From Arcicella aurantiaca (lineage in GTDB: Bacteria > Bacteroidota > Bacteroidia > Cytophagales > Spirosomataceae), in assembly GCF_003148625.1 (NCBI RefSeq), contig NZ_QGGO01000008.1, forward strand, positions 141,619 to 205,618: 64,000 nucleotides of DNA, given 5' to 3'. A model generated the notes under the pieces. The model was given only the letters and a program-made list of their open reading frames with translations, searched no databases and was not told the origin of the DNA. Positions 1 to 7,617 of this stretch are shown piece after piece. The translations under genes were made by a program, and so were the position numbers. How positions within the stretch are numbered: the stretch's first letter is position 1; every line of letters starts with the position of its first letter.

Positions 1-438
1 CAAAGAGATTTGGCTATATTATACCGAGAAATAGAAAGCTATAAATCCGAAGATTCTTTGTGGATTATCAAAGAAGAAATTAACAATTCGGGAGGAAATT
101 TAGCTTTACACCTTATCGGAAACCTCCGCACATACATTGGTAAAAATTTAGGAAATATACCTTACATTAGAAATAGAGAAGCTGAATTTTCATCAAAAAA
201 TATTCCTAAGCAAACAGTCTTGACGATGATTCAAGAAATGACTGAGATTGTTTTGTCAACTTTAAGTCAAATTAATGAAGAACGATTAGCAAAGATTTAT
301 GAAGAAGAAGTATTGAGTTATGAAATGACCACCGAATATTTTTTGGTGCATTTACACGGACATCTTACGTATCACACAGGGCAAATCAATTATCATAGGA
401 GGTTATTAGATTCTCAAATCGACTATTTACTCCACTGA
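1..438 (+). CDS. DinB-like protein, 5' end outside window
   Basis: The frame is open to the first base, so the gene starts upstream and only about 145 residues are visible. The mostly helical protein carries a histidine-rich segment near its C-terminus (HLHGHLTYHTGQINYHRR), the kind of His cluster that forms the metal site in DinB/DUF1572 four-helix proteins. These are metal-binding proteins of mostly unknown reaction. It overlaps the convergent TetR-type gene by 12 bp at its 3' end. The family assignment rests on the His pattern and overall helix layout; the reaction is unknown. Confidence 0.6.
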   Translation, partial: QRDLAILYREIESYKSEDSLWIIKEEINNSGGNLALHLIGNLRTYIGKNLGNIPYIRNREAEFSSKNIPKQTVLTMIQEMTEIVLSTLSQINEERLAKIYEEEVLSYEMTTEYFLVHLHGHLTYHTGQINYHRRLLDSQIDYLLH

Positions 439-1002
439 TTTAAGGCTTATCATTTCCCAAATCAACTCAAAAGTATCACTAATAATTTGATGTTGTTTTG
501 CCTTTGAGAAATCGTTATTTACCAAATAATTATTAAGCCCATAGGTATGACTACTGATAAGACTTAACATTAAATCTAACGGCAAAGGTTTTATAATTTT
601 GTCATCAATTCCCTTATTAAGCATCTCAAACAATGGCTTGAGATGCTTTTCCATTTCTTCCGAAGCAATCATCGTTAAATAGGGAGACGTTTTGAATTGT
701 TCCACAAAACGAAACTCCAATTTATTGTCCATCGCCCAATAAAGCGTTGACAAATATTGACCTTTCAGTATTCCTTTTAATGTATTTTCAATAACAGAAT
801 TTTCAGCAACATATTCAATCATTTTTCCTTTGGTTTCTTTAAATAAGGCGATAATTAAATCGTCTTTCGTCGGGAAATAATGAAAAAGTGTACCATTGGC
901 AACGCCAGCCTCCTGAGCAATTTTACTGGTGGGCGTGCCATGAAACCCAAACTCGACAAAGAGTTTCAGAGCTGCTTCAAATATTTGTGTTCTTTTATCC
1001 AT
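427..1002 (-). CDS. TetR/AcrR-family transcriptional regulator
   Basis: A 191-residue protein of typical TetR length. Residues 5-50 form the usual N-terminal helix-turn-helix (QIFEAALKLFVEFGFHGTP, then SKIAQEAGVANGTLFHYFPTKDDL). The rest is a variable helical ligand-binding domain. TetR proteins are cytoplasmic dimeric repressors that leave DNA on binding a small ligand. No partner operon is obvious: the downstream gene is convergent and the gene upstream is a metallo-hydrolase in the same orientation 187 bp away. Ligand and targets cannot be told from sequence. Confidence 0.9.
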   Translation of the reverse strand: MDKRTQIFEAALKLFVEFGFHGTPTSKIAQEAGVANGTLFHYFPTKDDLIIALFKETKGKMIEYVAENSVIENTLKGILKGQYLSTLYWAMDNKLEFRFVEQFKTSPYLTMIASEEMEKHLKPLFEMLNKGIDDKIIKPLPLDLMLSLISSHTYGLNNYLVNNDFSKAKQHQIISDTFELIWEMISLKSVE

Positions 1003-1008
1003 TAAAAT

Positions 1009-1034
1009 AGGGGTTGGTGGTTAGGATTTAGGTG
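1009..1034. repeat. G-rich intergenic repeat, copy 1
   Basis: Reads AGGGGTTGGTGGTTAGGATT and continues TTAGG. Variants of GGGGTTAGGATTTAGG recur in other nearby gaps (inverted at 2458-2484; as an inverted pair at 3416-3443 and 3474-3503), so this looks like a small dispersed intergenic repeat family. Function unknown. Confidence 0.5.
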
Positions 1035-1076
1035 ATGTTTCTAAATATTATTCACGAATGACGATTGTGGCGTATA

Positions 1077-1137
1077 GTAGTGGCGTATGGCATACGCCAA
1101 AGCTATGACGATTGTGGTGTATGCTATACGCCACTAC
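1077..1137. repeat. 22-bp imperfect inverted repeat
   Basis: The arms 1077-1098 (GTAGTGGCGTATGGCATACG, CC) and 1116-1137 are inverted copies with a few mismatches. Each follows a direct repeat of ATGACGATTGTGG. It fills the gap between the TetR gene and the hydrolase gene and could form a cruciform or act as a terminator or REP-like element. No open reading frame is present. Confidence 0.55.
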
Positions 1138-1188
1138 CAAAGGTCAAATAATTTATTCTTAAATACGCATAAATAATTAACAAACTTC

Positions 1189-2310
1189 CTACTCCACTCC
1201 TATCCACCACTGTTTAAATACTTGCGTAGTGTCTTTCAAATTTACTTGTTCGCCAATAATAGGCGTAATTAAAGGCATATTTACCGACTTATTGCCTTCG
1301 GTAATTCTTTTCAATGGTTCATCCCAAGCGTGATTTCCCAAAGCAAATTTAGAAGAATGAACTGGAAATAAACGCTTCGCTCCCAAATCTTTCGCCGCTT
1401 GCAATACCTCCTCAGGCATCATGTGAATATATTTCCAGCTTTTATCGTACTGTCCATTTTCTAAAATCGCTAAATCGAAAGGGCCATAATTTTTACCAAT
1501 TTGGGCAAAATGGGTATCATAACCACTATCACCACCAATAAAAAAATTGAAAGTTGGCGTTTTTAAAGCAAACGAAGTCCACAAAGCTCTATTTCTCAAA
1601 ATCCCTCTACCCGAAAAGTGCCTTGCAGGAGCCGTATGAGCCACAAAACCATTATCAAGGATAATTTCTTCGTTCCAATCTTTTTCAATTATCATATTTT
1701 TATCAAATCCCCAAGACTCAAAATGCTCGCCCGTTCCCAAGCCACAAATTACTTTCCCAACCTTTGATTTTAATTTCAAAACTGTGTCATAATCTAAATG
1801 GTCCCAGTGGTCGTGCGAAATAAACAGATAATCAATGGCAGGTAAATCCTCCACCGTATAAGCATCTGTTCCTTGAAAAGCTTTGGTTGTAAATGAAATT
1901 GGCGAAGCAGCACCACTTAAAACAGGGTCAACCAAAATCTTTTTTCCATCAATTTGTATAAAATAAGACGAATGCCCAAACCAAACCAATACGTCCTTAG
2001 CAGGGTCTAAATGCAACAAATCTATTTTGGTTGAAGGAATGACATCGGTAGGTTTTACCCGTTTTTTCTCCCCAAAAATAAACTCTTTCATCACTGAGTA
2101 ATAGGTAGCGTCTTCAGATAAGTCTGGGGTATGATTAAGATTCTGAAAAGAGCCATCTCTAAAATTTGGCGATTTTTGAATACGTGCCAAACGTTCTCCC
2201 GAAGGAATTTTACCAAACATGGGTTGTTGAAGAAATATAAATACGGCTACTGCCAATAAAGCAATTATTGCGATTATAGAAATCATGATTCGTGTAACGA
2301 TTTTTTTCAT
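1189..2310 (-). CDS. Membrane-anchored metallo-beta-lactamase-fold hydrolase
   Basis: The start at 2310 (MKKIVTRIMISIIAIIALL) is preferred over an upstream in-frame ATG because it opens directly with a basic stretch and a hydrophobic anchor of about 20 residues. This gives 373 aa. The HxHxDH zinc motif is present (SHDHWDHLD), followed by further metal-ligand candidates in TAPARHFSGRG and IGGDSGYD. The layout resembles the NAPE-PLD/UlaG-like branch of the superfamily, which hydrolyses phosphodiesters or lactones. It is probably tethered to the inner membrane with the catalytic domain outside the cytoplasm. The substrate is unknown. Confidence 0.85.
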   Translation of the reverse strand: MKKIVTRIMISIIAIIALLAVAVFIFLQQPMFGKIPSGERLARIQKSPNFRDGSFQNLNHTPDLSEDATYYSVMKEFIFGEKKRVKPTDVIPSTKIDLLHLDPAKDVLVWFGHSSYFIQIDGKKILVDPVLSGAASPISFTTKAFQGTDAYTVEDLPAIDYLFISHDHWDHLDYDTVLKLKSKVGKVICGLGTGEHFESWGFDKNMIIEKDWNEEIILDNGFVAHTAPARHFSGRGILRNRALWTSFALKTPTFNFFIGGDSGYDTHFAQIGKNYGPFDLAILENGQYDKSWKYIHMMPEEVLQAAKDLGAKRLFPVHSSKFALGNHAWDEPLKRITEGNKSVNMPLITPIIGEQVNLKDTTQVFKQWWIGVE

Positions 2311-2402
2311 TTGAAATATTAGACTGACTAAACACTCTACAATTTTAGATAGATTATTAGTCTTACATTTTTTATAAAAGAAAAGTTCAAATAGTATGAA
2401 AA

Positions 2403-2445
2403 ATAAAAACCGCATCATTGAAATTGTCAATCATGCGGTTTTTAT
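2403..2445 (-). terminator. Rho-independent terminator after pyrB
   Basis: An 11-bp stem (AAAAACCGCAT with ATGCGGTTTTT) encloses a 17-nt loop. On the minus strand it is followed by TATTTTT. It lies just downstream of pyrB on its coding strand. Confidence 0.7.
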
Positions 2446-2481
2446 TTTATCTTACACTAACCCCTAAATCCTAACCCCTAA

Positions 2482-3408
2482 CTAATTCTGTCCTGCCAAT
2501 AAATACAACACAGCCATTCTTACGGCTACGCCATTTTCAACTTGGTCGAGGATAATAGAATGTTGAGAATCGGCAGCATCAGAAGACAATTCAACGCCAC
2601 GATTGATTGGGCCGGGGTGCATAATGACAATTTCTTTATTCAAATCGTCGAGCATTTTTTTATTTATCCCGAAATACAGAGAATATTCACGAAGCGAAGG
2701 AAAATATTTAATTTGCTGACGTTCTAACTGAATTCTCAAAACGTTGGCAACATCGCACCAAGCTAAAGTCTTCTTTACATCATGTGAAACCTTCACGCCT
2801 AAATCAGTAACGTATCTCGGAATTAAGGTTGAAGGGCCACAAAGCGTAACCTCCGCACCTTGTTTTTTCAAAGCAAAAATATTGGATAATGCCACTCGTG
2901 AATGGAGAATATCGCCAATAATAGCTATTTTCTTTCCTGTCAAATCTCCTCCTAATTTTTCTCTCATCGAAAATGAGTCCAAAAGAGCTTGTGTTGGGTG
3001 TTCATGCGTGCCATCACCCGCATTGACGATATTGGCAGAAATATGTTTAGATAGAAAATGGGGAGCTCCCGGACTGGCATGACGCATCACAATCATGTCC
3101 ACTTTCATTGCCAAAATATTATTAACTGTATCTAAAAGAGTTTCTCCTTTTTTAACAGAACTCCCTGATGCTGAGAAATTTAACGTATCAGCAGAAAGAC
3201 GTTTTTCAGCTAATTCAAAAGATAGACGGGTACGAGTGGAGTTTTCAAAAAAGACATTCGCAATGGTTACATCACGTAAAGAAGGTACTTTTTTAATGGG
3301 GCGATTGATAACTTCTTTAAACTCACGAGCCGTCGCCATGATGAGTTCAATGTCGTTGGGCGTAAGGTCTTTAATACCCAATAAATGTCTGGTACTTAAT
3401 TTCTGCAT
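2482..3408 (-). CDS. pyrB: Aspartate carbamoyltransferase catalytic chain
   Basis: Joins carbamoyl phosphate to L-aspartate in the committed step of pyrimidine synthesis in the cytoplasm. The 308-aa length fits the catalytic chain. Residues 53-61 give the carbamoyl-phosphate loop FFENSTRTR, HPTQALLD follows near residue 137, and MHPGPINRGVE near residue 263 supplies the aspartate-side loop. pyrR lies 92 bp upstream on the same strand, so the two are probably co-transcribed and pyrimidine-controlled. No pyrI or dihydroorotase follows. pyrF lies 10 kb away in the same window. Confidence 0.96.
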   Translation of the reverse strand: MQKLSTRHLLGIKDLTPNDIELIMATAREFKEVINRPIKKVPSLRDVTIANVFFENSTRTRLSFELAEKRLSADTLNFSASGSSVKKGETLLDTVNNILAMKVDMIVMRHASPGAPHFLSKHISANIVNAGDGTHEHPTQALLDSFSMREKLGGDLTGKKIAIIGDILHSRVALSNIFALKKQGAEVTLCGPSTLIPRYVTDLGVKVSHDVKKTLAWCDVANVLRIQLERQQIKYFPSLREYSLYFGINKKMLDDLNKEIVIMHPGPINRGVELSSDAADSQHSIILDQVENGVAVRMAVLYLLAGQN

Positions 3409-3415
3409 TTTGTTT

Positions 3416-3503
3416 GGGGGTTAGGGTTTAGGATGTAGGATTTGAAGGTAGAAGAACAAAACATCTCTTCTATAAATCCTATTGCCTAATCCCCAACCCC
3501 TAA
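3416..3503. repeat. Inverted repeat between pyrR and pyrB
   Basis: The arms 3416-3443 (GGGGGTTAGGGTTTAGGATG and on) and 3474-3503 are imperfect inverted copies of the same G-rich repeat seen at 1009 and 2458. They fill the whole gap between pyrR and pyrB and overlap the pyrR stop. The RNA could fold into a long hairpin ahead of pyrB. I do not see the PyrR-binding consensus of Bacillus, so a PyrR attenuator is only a possibility. Confidence 0.5.
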
Positions 3504-4039
3504 TTATTAGTTATTAACCAAATTTTATCTTCTTCGTATCCTTGTTCTTGCAATTCTACTAATACTTTTTCAGAATCAAGGGTATTTACTTTTTTACCTA
3601 CATAATCCGCATTGATGGGAATGTCTCGGTTATAAATTCTATCAATCAAAACGCACAATTCTACTTTTTCTGGACGACCGAAAGCCGTCATAGCATCTAA
3701 AGCAGAACGTACCATACGCCCAGTCGCCAGAACGTCGTCAATCAAAATAACTTTCTTATTTTCAATGACAAAGGAGATTTTTGTTTCGTTGGCTTTTACC
3801 AATTCACGACGGCGATAGTCATCACGATAGAAAGTGGCATCCAAAAAACCAATTGGAATTTTTCTATCAATAATTCGCTCTAATTCTTGATGAATTCGTT
3901 TGGCAAAATGAATACCTCTTGGTTGAAGACCAATGATAACGGTATCGGCAAAATCCTGATGGTTCTCTATCAATTCCTGACAGAGACGGCTGATGGTAAT
4001 TTCCAGAAGTGGACTTGAAAGAATGAGTTTGCGTTGCAT
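3500..4039 (-). CDS. pyrR: PyrR bifunctional regulator / uracil phosphoribosyltransferase
   Basis: A 179-aa type I phosphoribosyltransferase. The PRPP-binding motif VILIDDVLATGRMVRSAL lies around residues 95-112, and the N-terminal half matches PyrR (LILSSPLLEITISRLCQELIEN type). PyrR senses UMP/UTP and binds pyr mRNA in many bacteria, and has weak uracil phosphoribosyltransferase activity. Its position directly upstream of pyrB supports the regulator role. A TATCTTTG box ends only about 6 nt from the ATG, so the transcript may be almost leaderless. Confidence 0.93.
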   Translation of the reverse strand: MQRKLILSSPLLEITISRLCQELIENHQDFADTVIIGLQPRGIHFAKRIHQELERIIDRKIPIGFLDATFYRDDYRRRELVKANETKISFVIENKKVILIDDVLATGRMVRSALDAMTAFGRPEKVELCVLIDRIYNRDIPINADYVGKKVNTLDSEKVLVELQEQGYEEDKIWLITNN

Positions 4040-4045
4040 AGCTCA

Positions 4046-4053
4046 CAAAGATA
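4046..4053 (-). promoter_or_regulatory. Candidate -7 box of pyrR promoter
   Basis: On the minus strand this reads TATCTTTG, an exact TAnnTTTG Bacteroidota -7 element, 6 nt from the pyrR start. I see no good -33 TTTG at the usual distance. Confidence 0.4.
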
Positions 4054-4111
4054 AATAAGAAGTCGTTTAGGATTGTGATTTTGGCTAAAAAAAATGAAAA
4101 ATGATAACAAA

Positions 4112-4144
4112 CAAAAAGGTGTCGTAAAGTTTTACAACACCTCT
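4112..4144 (-). terminator. Terminator after the PHP phosphatase gene
   Basis: Read on the minus strand, a stem of AGGTGT and TAAA segments is closed by their complements and followed by TTTTTG. It sits between the stop of the PHP gene and pyrR. Confidence 0.6.
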
Positions 4145-4148
4145 TTTA

Positions 4149-4907
4149 TTAAATTCTATTATTCAAAATTTCTCCTGCACGCAAAACGGTTTGGTACATG
4201 GGCGAATCCATTGTTTTTTGTAGCATTTCAATATGTTCTTCTTTGTGGCAGTCTGTCCCTAAAAAGCTAATCATTTGAGCTACTGACAGATACTCCGCTA
4301 ATTCACGAGATTCATTGCCATAATATCCCGAAAAAGAATTAATATTTACTTGAAATAAAATTCCTGTTTCGTAGAGTTGATGCACCAACAGACGGTCACG
4401 TTGTAAATAATTATAACGTTCTGGATGTGCCAAAACAGGAATATAACCACGCCGAATTATTCTTTTAATTGTTTCAAAAAGCTGTTTGGGTTCGTGCAGA
4501 TGTTGCGTTTCAAAAAGCAAATATTTTTTGTCATCTTCAGAATTAAAAGTCAATAATTCATTTTTGGACAGTAATTCTTTCAAGAAAAAAGCATCAAGAT
4601 AATATTCGGCGGCGGCTTCAATTTCTACGTCTATGTGTTGGTCTTCAAGATGTTCTCTCAAAACTAACAAATGCTGTTTTATCTTATGAGGAGAATTTGG
4701 ATAAAACCCCGCCATAATATGTGGCGTTAGAATCAACTTCTGAAAACCTAAATTTCTCAACGCTGCAATCATACTTACGCTTTCTTCTATATTTTTTGAG
4801 CCTTCATCTAAAGCTGGCAATAAATGAGAATGAACATCTACACGAAGAGGAGCAATCGTTAGTTTATCAGGTCGTTTTTCCCGATTTCTCAAAAAAGTTA
4901 GCCGCAT
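4149..4907 (-). CDS. PHP-domain tyrosine phosphatase, CpsB/YwqE type
   Basis: A 252-aa PHP-fold protein. The first metal motif is RVDVHSHLLPALDEGS (about residues 23-38). Later His/Asp ligands appear in LTPHIMAGFYPN, LAHPERYNYL and the C-terminal GTDCH. These match the manganese-dependent CpsB/YwqE phosphatases that dephosphorylate bacterial tyrosine kinases controlling capsule or exopolysaccharide export. No polysaccharide cluster adjoins it here. It reads toward pyrR and has its own terminator. Confidence 0.88.
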   Translation of the reverse strand: MRLTFLRNREKRPDKLTIAPLRVDVHSHLLPALDEGSKNIEESVSMIAALRNLGFQKLILTPHIMAGFYPNSPHKIKQHLLVLREHLEDQHIDVEIEAAAEYYLDAFFLKELLSKNELLTFNSEDDKKYLLFETQHLHEPKQLFETIKRIIRRGYIPVLAHPERYNYLQRDRLLVHQLYETGILFQVNINSFSGYYGNESRELAEYLSVAQMISFLGTDCHKEEHIEMLQKTMDSPMYQTVLRAGEILNNRI

Positions 4908-5359
4908 AGGATTTATGGTTTTTAGGTTGTTATGAATAAGCCTTTGGCATTTTGTTTATTAACAACAATAGTCCAGATTTTTGTATCAAAAACTATGGAT
5001 TATCATTTCAATAATTACGGCTATTATGCCTAAAAACAAGCAAAAAACGTGCCTTGCTCAATTTTATGGATGAAAATTAAAATATTTACCCTTTTTAATT
5101 ACAATATCTATCAATGCACTTTTTTGTTATTTTTATGGCATTATCTTTGTGCAAATAGGCTTTCTTTAAATTTAACTTTTTCCATAAATTATTGTATCTT
5201 CGATGGATTAACGAAACAAAAAAATCTTGATTTCTCAACTATAAATTAGAGAGTATTACAAAAGAAATTTTATCTTTACGCATAGACATTAATTCTGTGA
5301 ACTGAAACAGAAAAAATCATAATAATCTCATTAGACAAATTCCATTAACCATAAACAAG
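4908..5359. other. Divergent intergenic region ahead of glgB
   Basis: About 450 bp between divergently transcribed genes with no convincing coding sequence. It holds a good -7 box TATCTTTG at 5142-5149, with TTTG at 5123-5126 only 15 nt upstream (shorter than the usual 19), and a weaker TATCTTTA at 5271-5278. Either could start the glgB transcript, leaving a leader of 75-200 nt. Confidence 0.4.
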
Positions 5360-7372
5360 ATGGCAAAAACATCAAAGAAATCTTCTGAAATAGCTGAACC
5401 AACTAAGAAAAAAACGACAAAAAAGGAAGTCGAAGCTGTTGCTCAAGAAACTCCTCCCCCACCTGTACAACTCAAAAATGTAGAAGGATTTAGCCGTTTT
5501 TCAGACTTTGACATTGACCTTTTCAAAGCAGGAAAACACTATCGCCTTTTTGAAAAATTTGGCTCTCATTTAACTGAATGTCAGGGTGTTCAAGGAACTT
5601 ACTTTTCGGTTTGGGCTCCGTCGGCAAAGTCAGTTTCGGTAATTGGGAATTTCAATTATTGGGACAAAGACTCGCATCATCTTTTTGTCCGTTGGGATTC
5701 TTCAGGTATTTGGGAAGGATTCATTCCTCATATTGGCAAAGGCGAAACTTATAAATTTTGTATTCAAGCTCAAGATGGACGTTTTTTAGAGAAAATGGAC
5801 CCGTATGCCCAAAGTTTTGAAGTTCCTCCTCGCACGGCTTCTATTGTTTGGGATAACTGGTACGAATGGACGGATGCAGATTGGATGGCAAAACGTCATA
5901 CTAAAAATTCGTTGGCATCTCCTATGTCTGTTTACGAAGTTCATGTGGGTTCTTGGAGAAGAAAAGAACATGACGAAAAACTAACTTTTGTAGAACTTGC
6001 CGACCAATTGGTAAAATATGTAAAAGAAATGGGCTTTACGCACATTGAATTTATGCCAATTATGGAACATCCTTACGAGCCTTCGTGGGGTTATCAAGTT
6101 TTGGGATATTTTGCTCCTTCGTCACGTTTTGGAAAACCACAAGACTTCATGTATTTGGTTGAGGAATGTCACAAAAATGACATTGGTGTTATTTTAGACT
6201 GGGTTCCTTCGCACTTCCCCGGTGATGCTCATGGTTTATTTGAGTTTGATGGAACACATCTTTACGAACACCCAGATATGCGTAAAGGTTATCATCCAGA
6301 CTGGAAATCATATATTTTCAATTATGGCAGAAACGAAATTCGTAGTTTCTTAATTTCAAATGCCATTTATTGGTTAGAACGTTACCATGCCGATGGTTTA
6401 AGAGTTGATGCGGTGGCTTCAATGCTTTATTTAGATTATTCAAGAAATGATGGCGAATGGGAACCAAATATTTTTGGCGGAAATCACAACCTTGATTCTA
6501 TTTCATTATTTAAGGAATTGAACGAAACTGTCTATGCACAATTTCCTGATATTCAAATGATTGCAGAAGAATCTACTTCATTTACAGGCGTTTCTCGTCC
6601 GATTTACACAGGAGGTTTAGGCTTCGGACAAAAATGGATGATGGGCTGGATGAATGATACGCTGAAATATTTTGAAAAAGACCCAATGTATCGCAGACAT
6701 CACCAAGAGCAATTGACATTCTCAACGGTTTATGCCTTCACAGAGAATTTCATGTTACCATTTTCGCACGATGAAGTTGTTTATGGAAAACAATCATTAA
6801 TAGGAAAAATGCCCGGTGACGAATGGCAACGTTTTGCCAATTTGCGTTTGTTGTTTACTTATATGTTTACACACCCCGGAACAAATCTTATCTTCATGGG
6901 TGGCGAATTTGGACAAACGTCTGAATGGAATTTTGAAAAAGGTTTAGAATGGTGGCTAACAGAATTTGCTCCTCACAAAGGAATCCAAGATTTGATAAAA
7001 GCCTTAAATAATTTGTACAAAACCCAAGCAGCTTTGTACGATAAACAATTCTCTCATGAAGGTTTTGAATGGATTGACACAAGTGACCGTGAAAATTCTA
7101 TTGTCGTATATGCTCGTAAAGGTAATGCCCACAAAGACCAATTAATTGTAGTCTTAAATATGACCCCTGTCCCAAGACCAGAATATCGCATTGGCGTACC
7201 AATGCAAGGAGTTTGGACTGAAGTATTAAACTCCGACGACCCAGCTTTCTGGGGAAGTGGCAAGATCAATCAGTCGGCACTTATGGCAGAAGAAATTGCT
7301 TGGCAAGGCAAAGCTTATTCAATCGCAATTACGGTTCCTCCACTCGGAGCAGTAATTTTAAAAGTTCAGTAA
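5360..7372 (+). CDS. glgB: 1,4-alpha-glucan branching enzyme
   Basis: Makes alpha-1,6 branches in glycogen. The 670-aa protein has a CBM48 domain (about residues 80-160) and a GH13 catalytic barrel. Key motifs are YEVHVGSW (about 192), the nucleophile in DGLRVDAVASML (about 347), the acid/base in AEEST (about 401) and SHDEVV (about 468). Unusual is an N-terminal tail of some 40 residues rich in Lys, Glu and Pro (KKKTTKKEVEAV, PPPP), which may be unstructured. Glycogen or maltose metabolism is echoed by the maltokinase gene 8 kb downstream. Confidence 0.96.
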   Translation: MAKTSKKSSEIAEPTKKKTTKKEVEAVAQETPPPPVQLKNVEGFSRFSDFDIDLFKAGKHYRLFEKFGSHLTECQGVQGTYFSVWAPSAKSVSVIGNFNYWDKDSHHLFVRWDSSGIWEGFIPHIGKGETYKFCIQAQDGRFLEKMDPYAQSFEVPPRTASIVWDNWYEWTDADWMAKRHTKNSLASPMSVYEVHVGSWRRKEHDEKLTFVELADQLVKYVKEMGFTHIEFMPIMEHPYEPSWGYQVLGYFAPSSRFGKPQDFMYLVEECHKNDIGVILDWVPSHFPGDAHGLFEFDGTHLYEHPDMRKGYHPDWKSYIFNYGRNEIRSFLISNAIYWLERYHADGLRVDAVASMLYLDYSRNDGEWEPNIFGGNHNLDSISLFKELNETVYAQFPDIQMIAEESTSFTGVSRPIYTGGLGFGQKWMMGWMNDTLKYFEKDPMYRRHHQEQLTFSTVYAFTENFMLPFSHDEVVYGKQSLIGKMPGDEWQRFANLRLLFTYMFTHPGTNLIFMGGEFGQTSEWNFEKGLEWWLTEFAPHKGIQDLIKALNNLYKTQAALYDKQFSHEGFEWIDTSDRENSIVVYARKGNAHKDQLIVVLNMTPVPRPEYRIGVPMQGVWTEVLNSDDPAFWGSGKINQSALMAEEIAWQGKAYSIAITVPPLGAVILKVQ

Positions 7373-7391
7373 TTTAACACTGACTTATCTC

Positions 7392-7431
7392 AAAAAATGG
7401 CATAATCGTCTCAGATTATGCCATTTTTTTT
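7392..7431 (+). terminator. glgB terminator
   Basis: A 16-bp stem with a 6-nt loop (arms AAAAAATGGCATAATC and GATTATGCCATTTTTT) ends in a T run, 20 bp past the glgB stop. Confidence 0.85.
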
Positions 7432-7617
7432 AAAATTACTCTAAAAAAATTAAACCATGAACAAACAAATTTGTCTAACCCTACTCAGAAATCTCATATC
7501 ATAAATCTATAATTTCAGTATTGAATTAAAGTATATTAAAGCTCTTTAAACTCTTTCTCTATTATCAAATTTATTCTAAACAATTATCTTATAAGCTTGA
7601 ATATAATATTTCAAAAC

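Noticed and set aside
3408..3503. Classical PyrR attenuator ahead of pyrB
   Set aside because: A long hairpin is possible, but the PyrR-binding loop consensus known from Bacillus is not visible.
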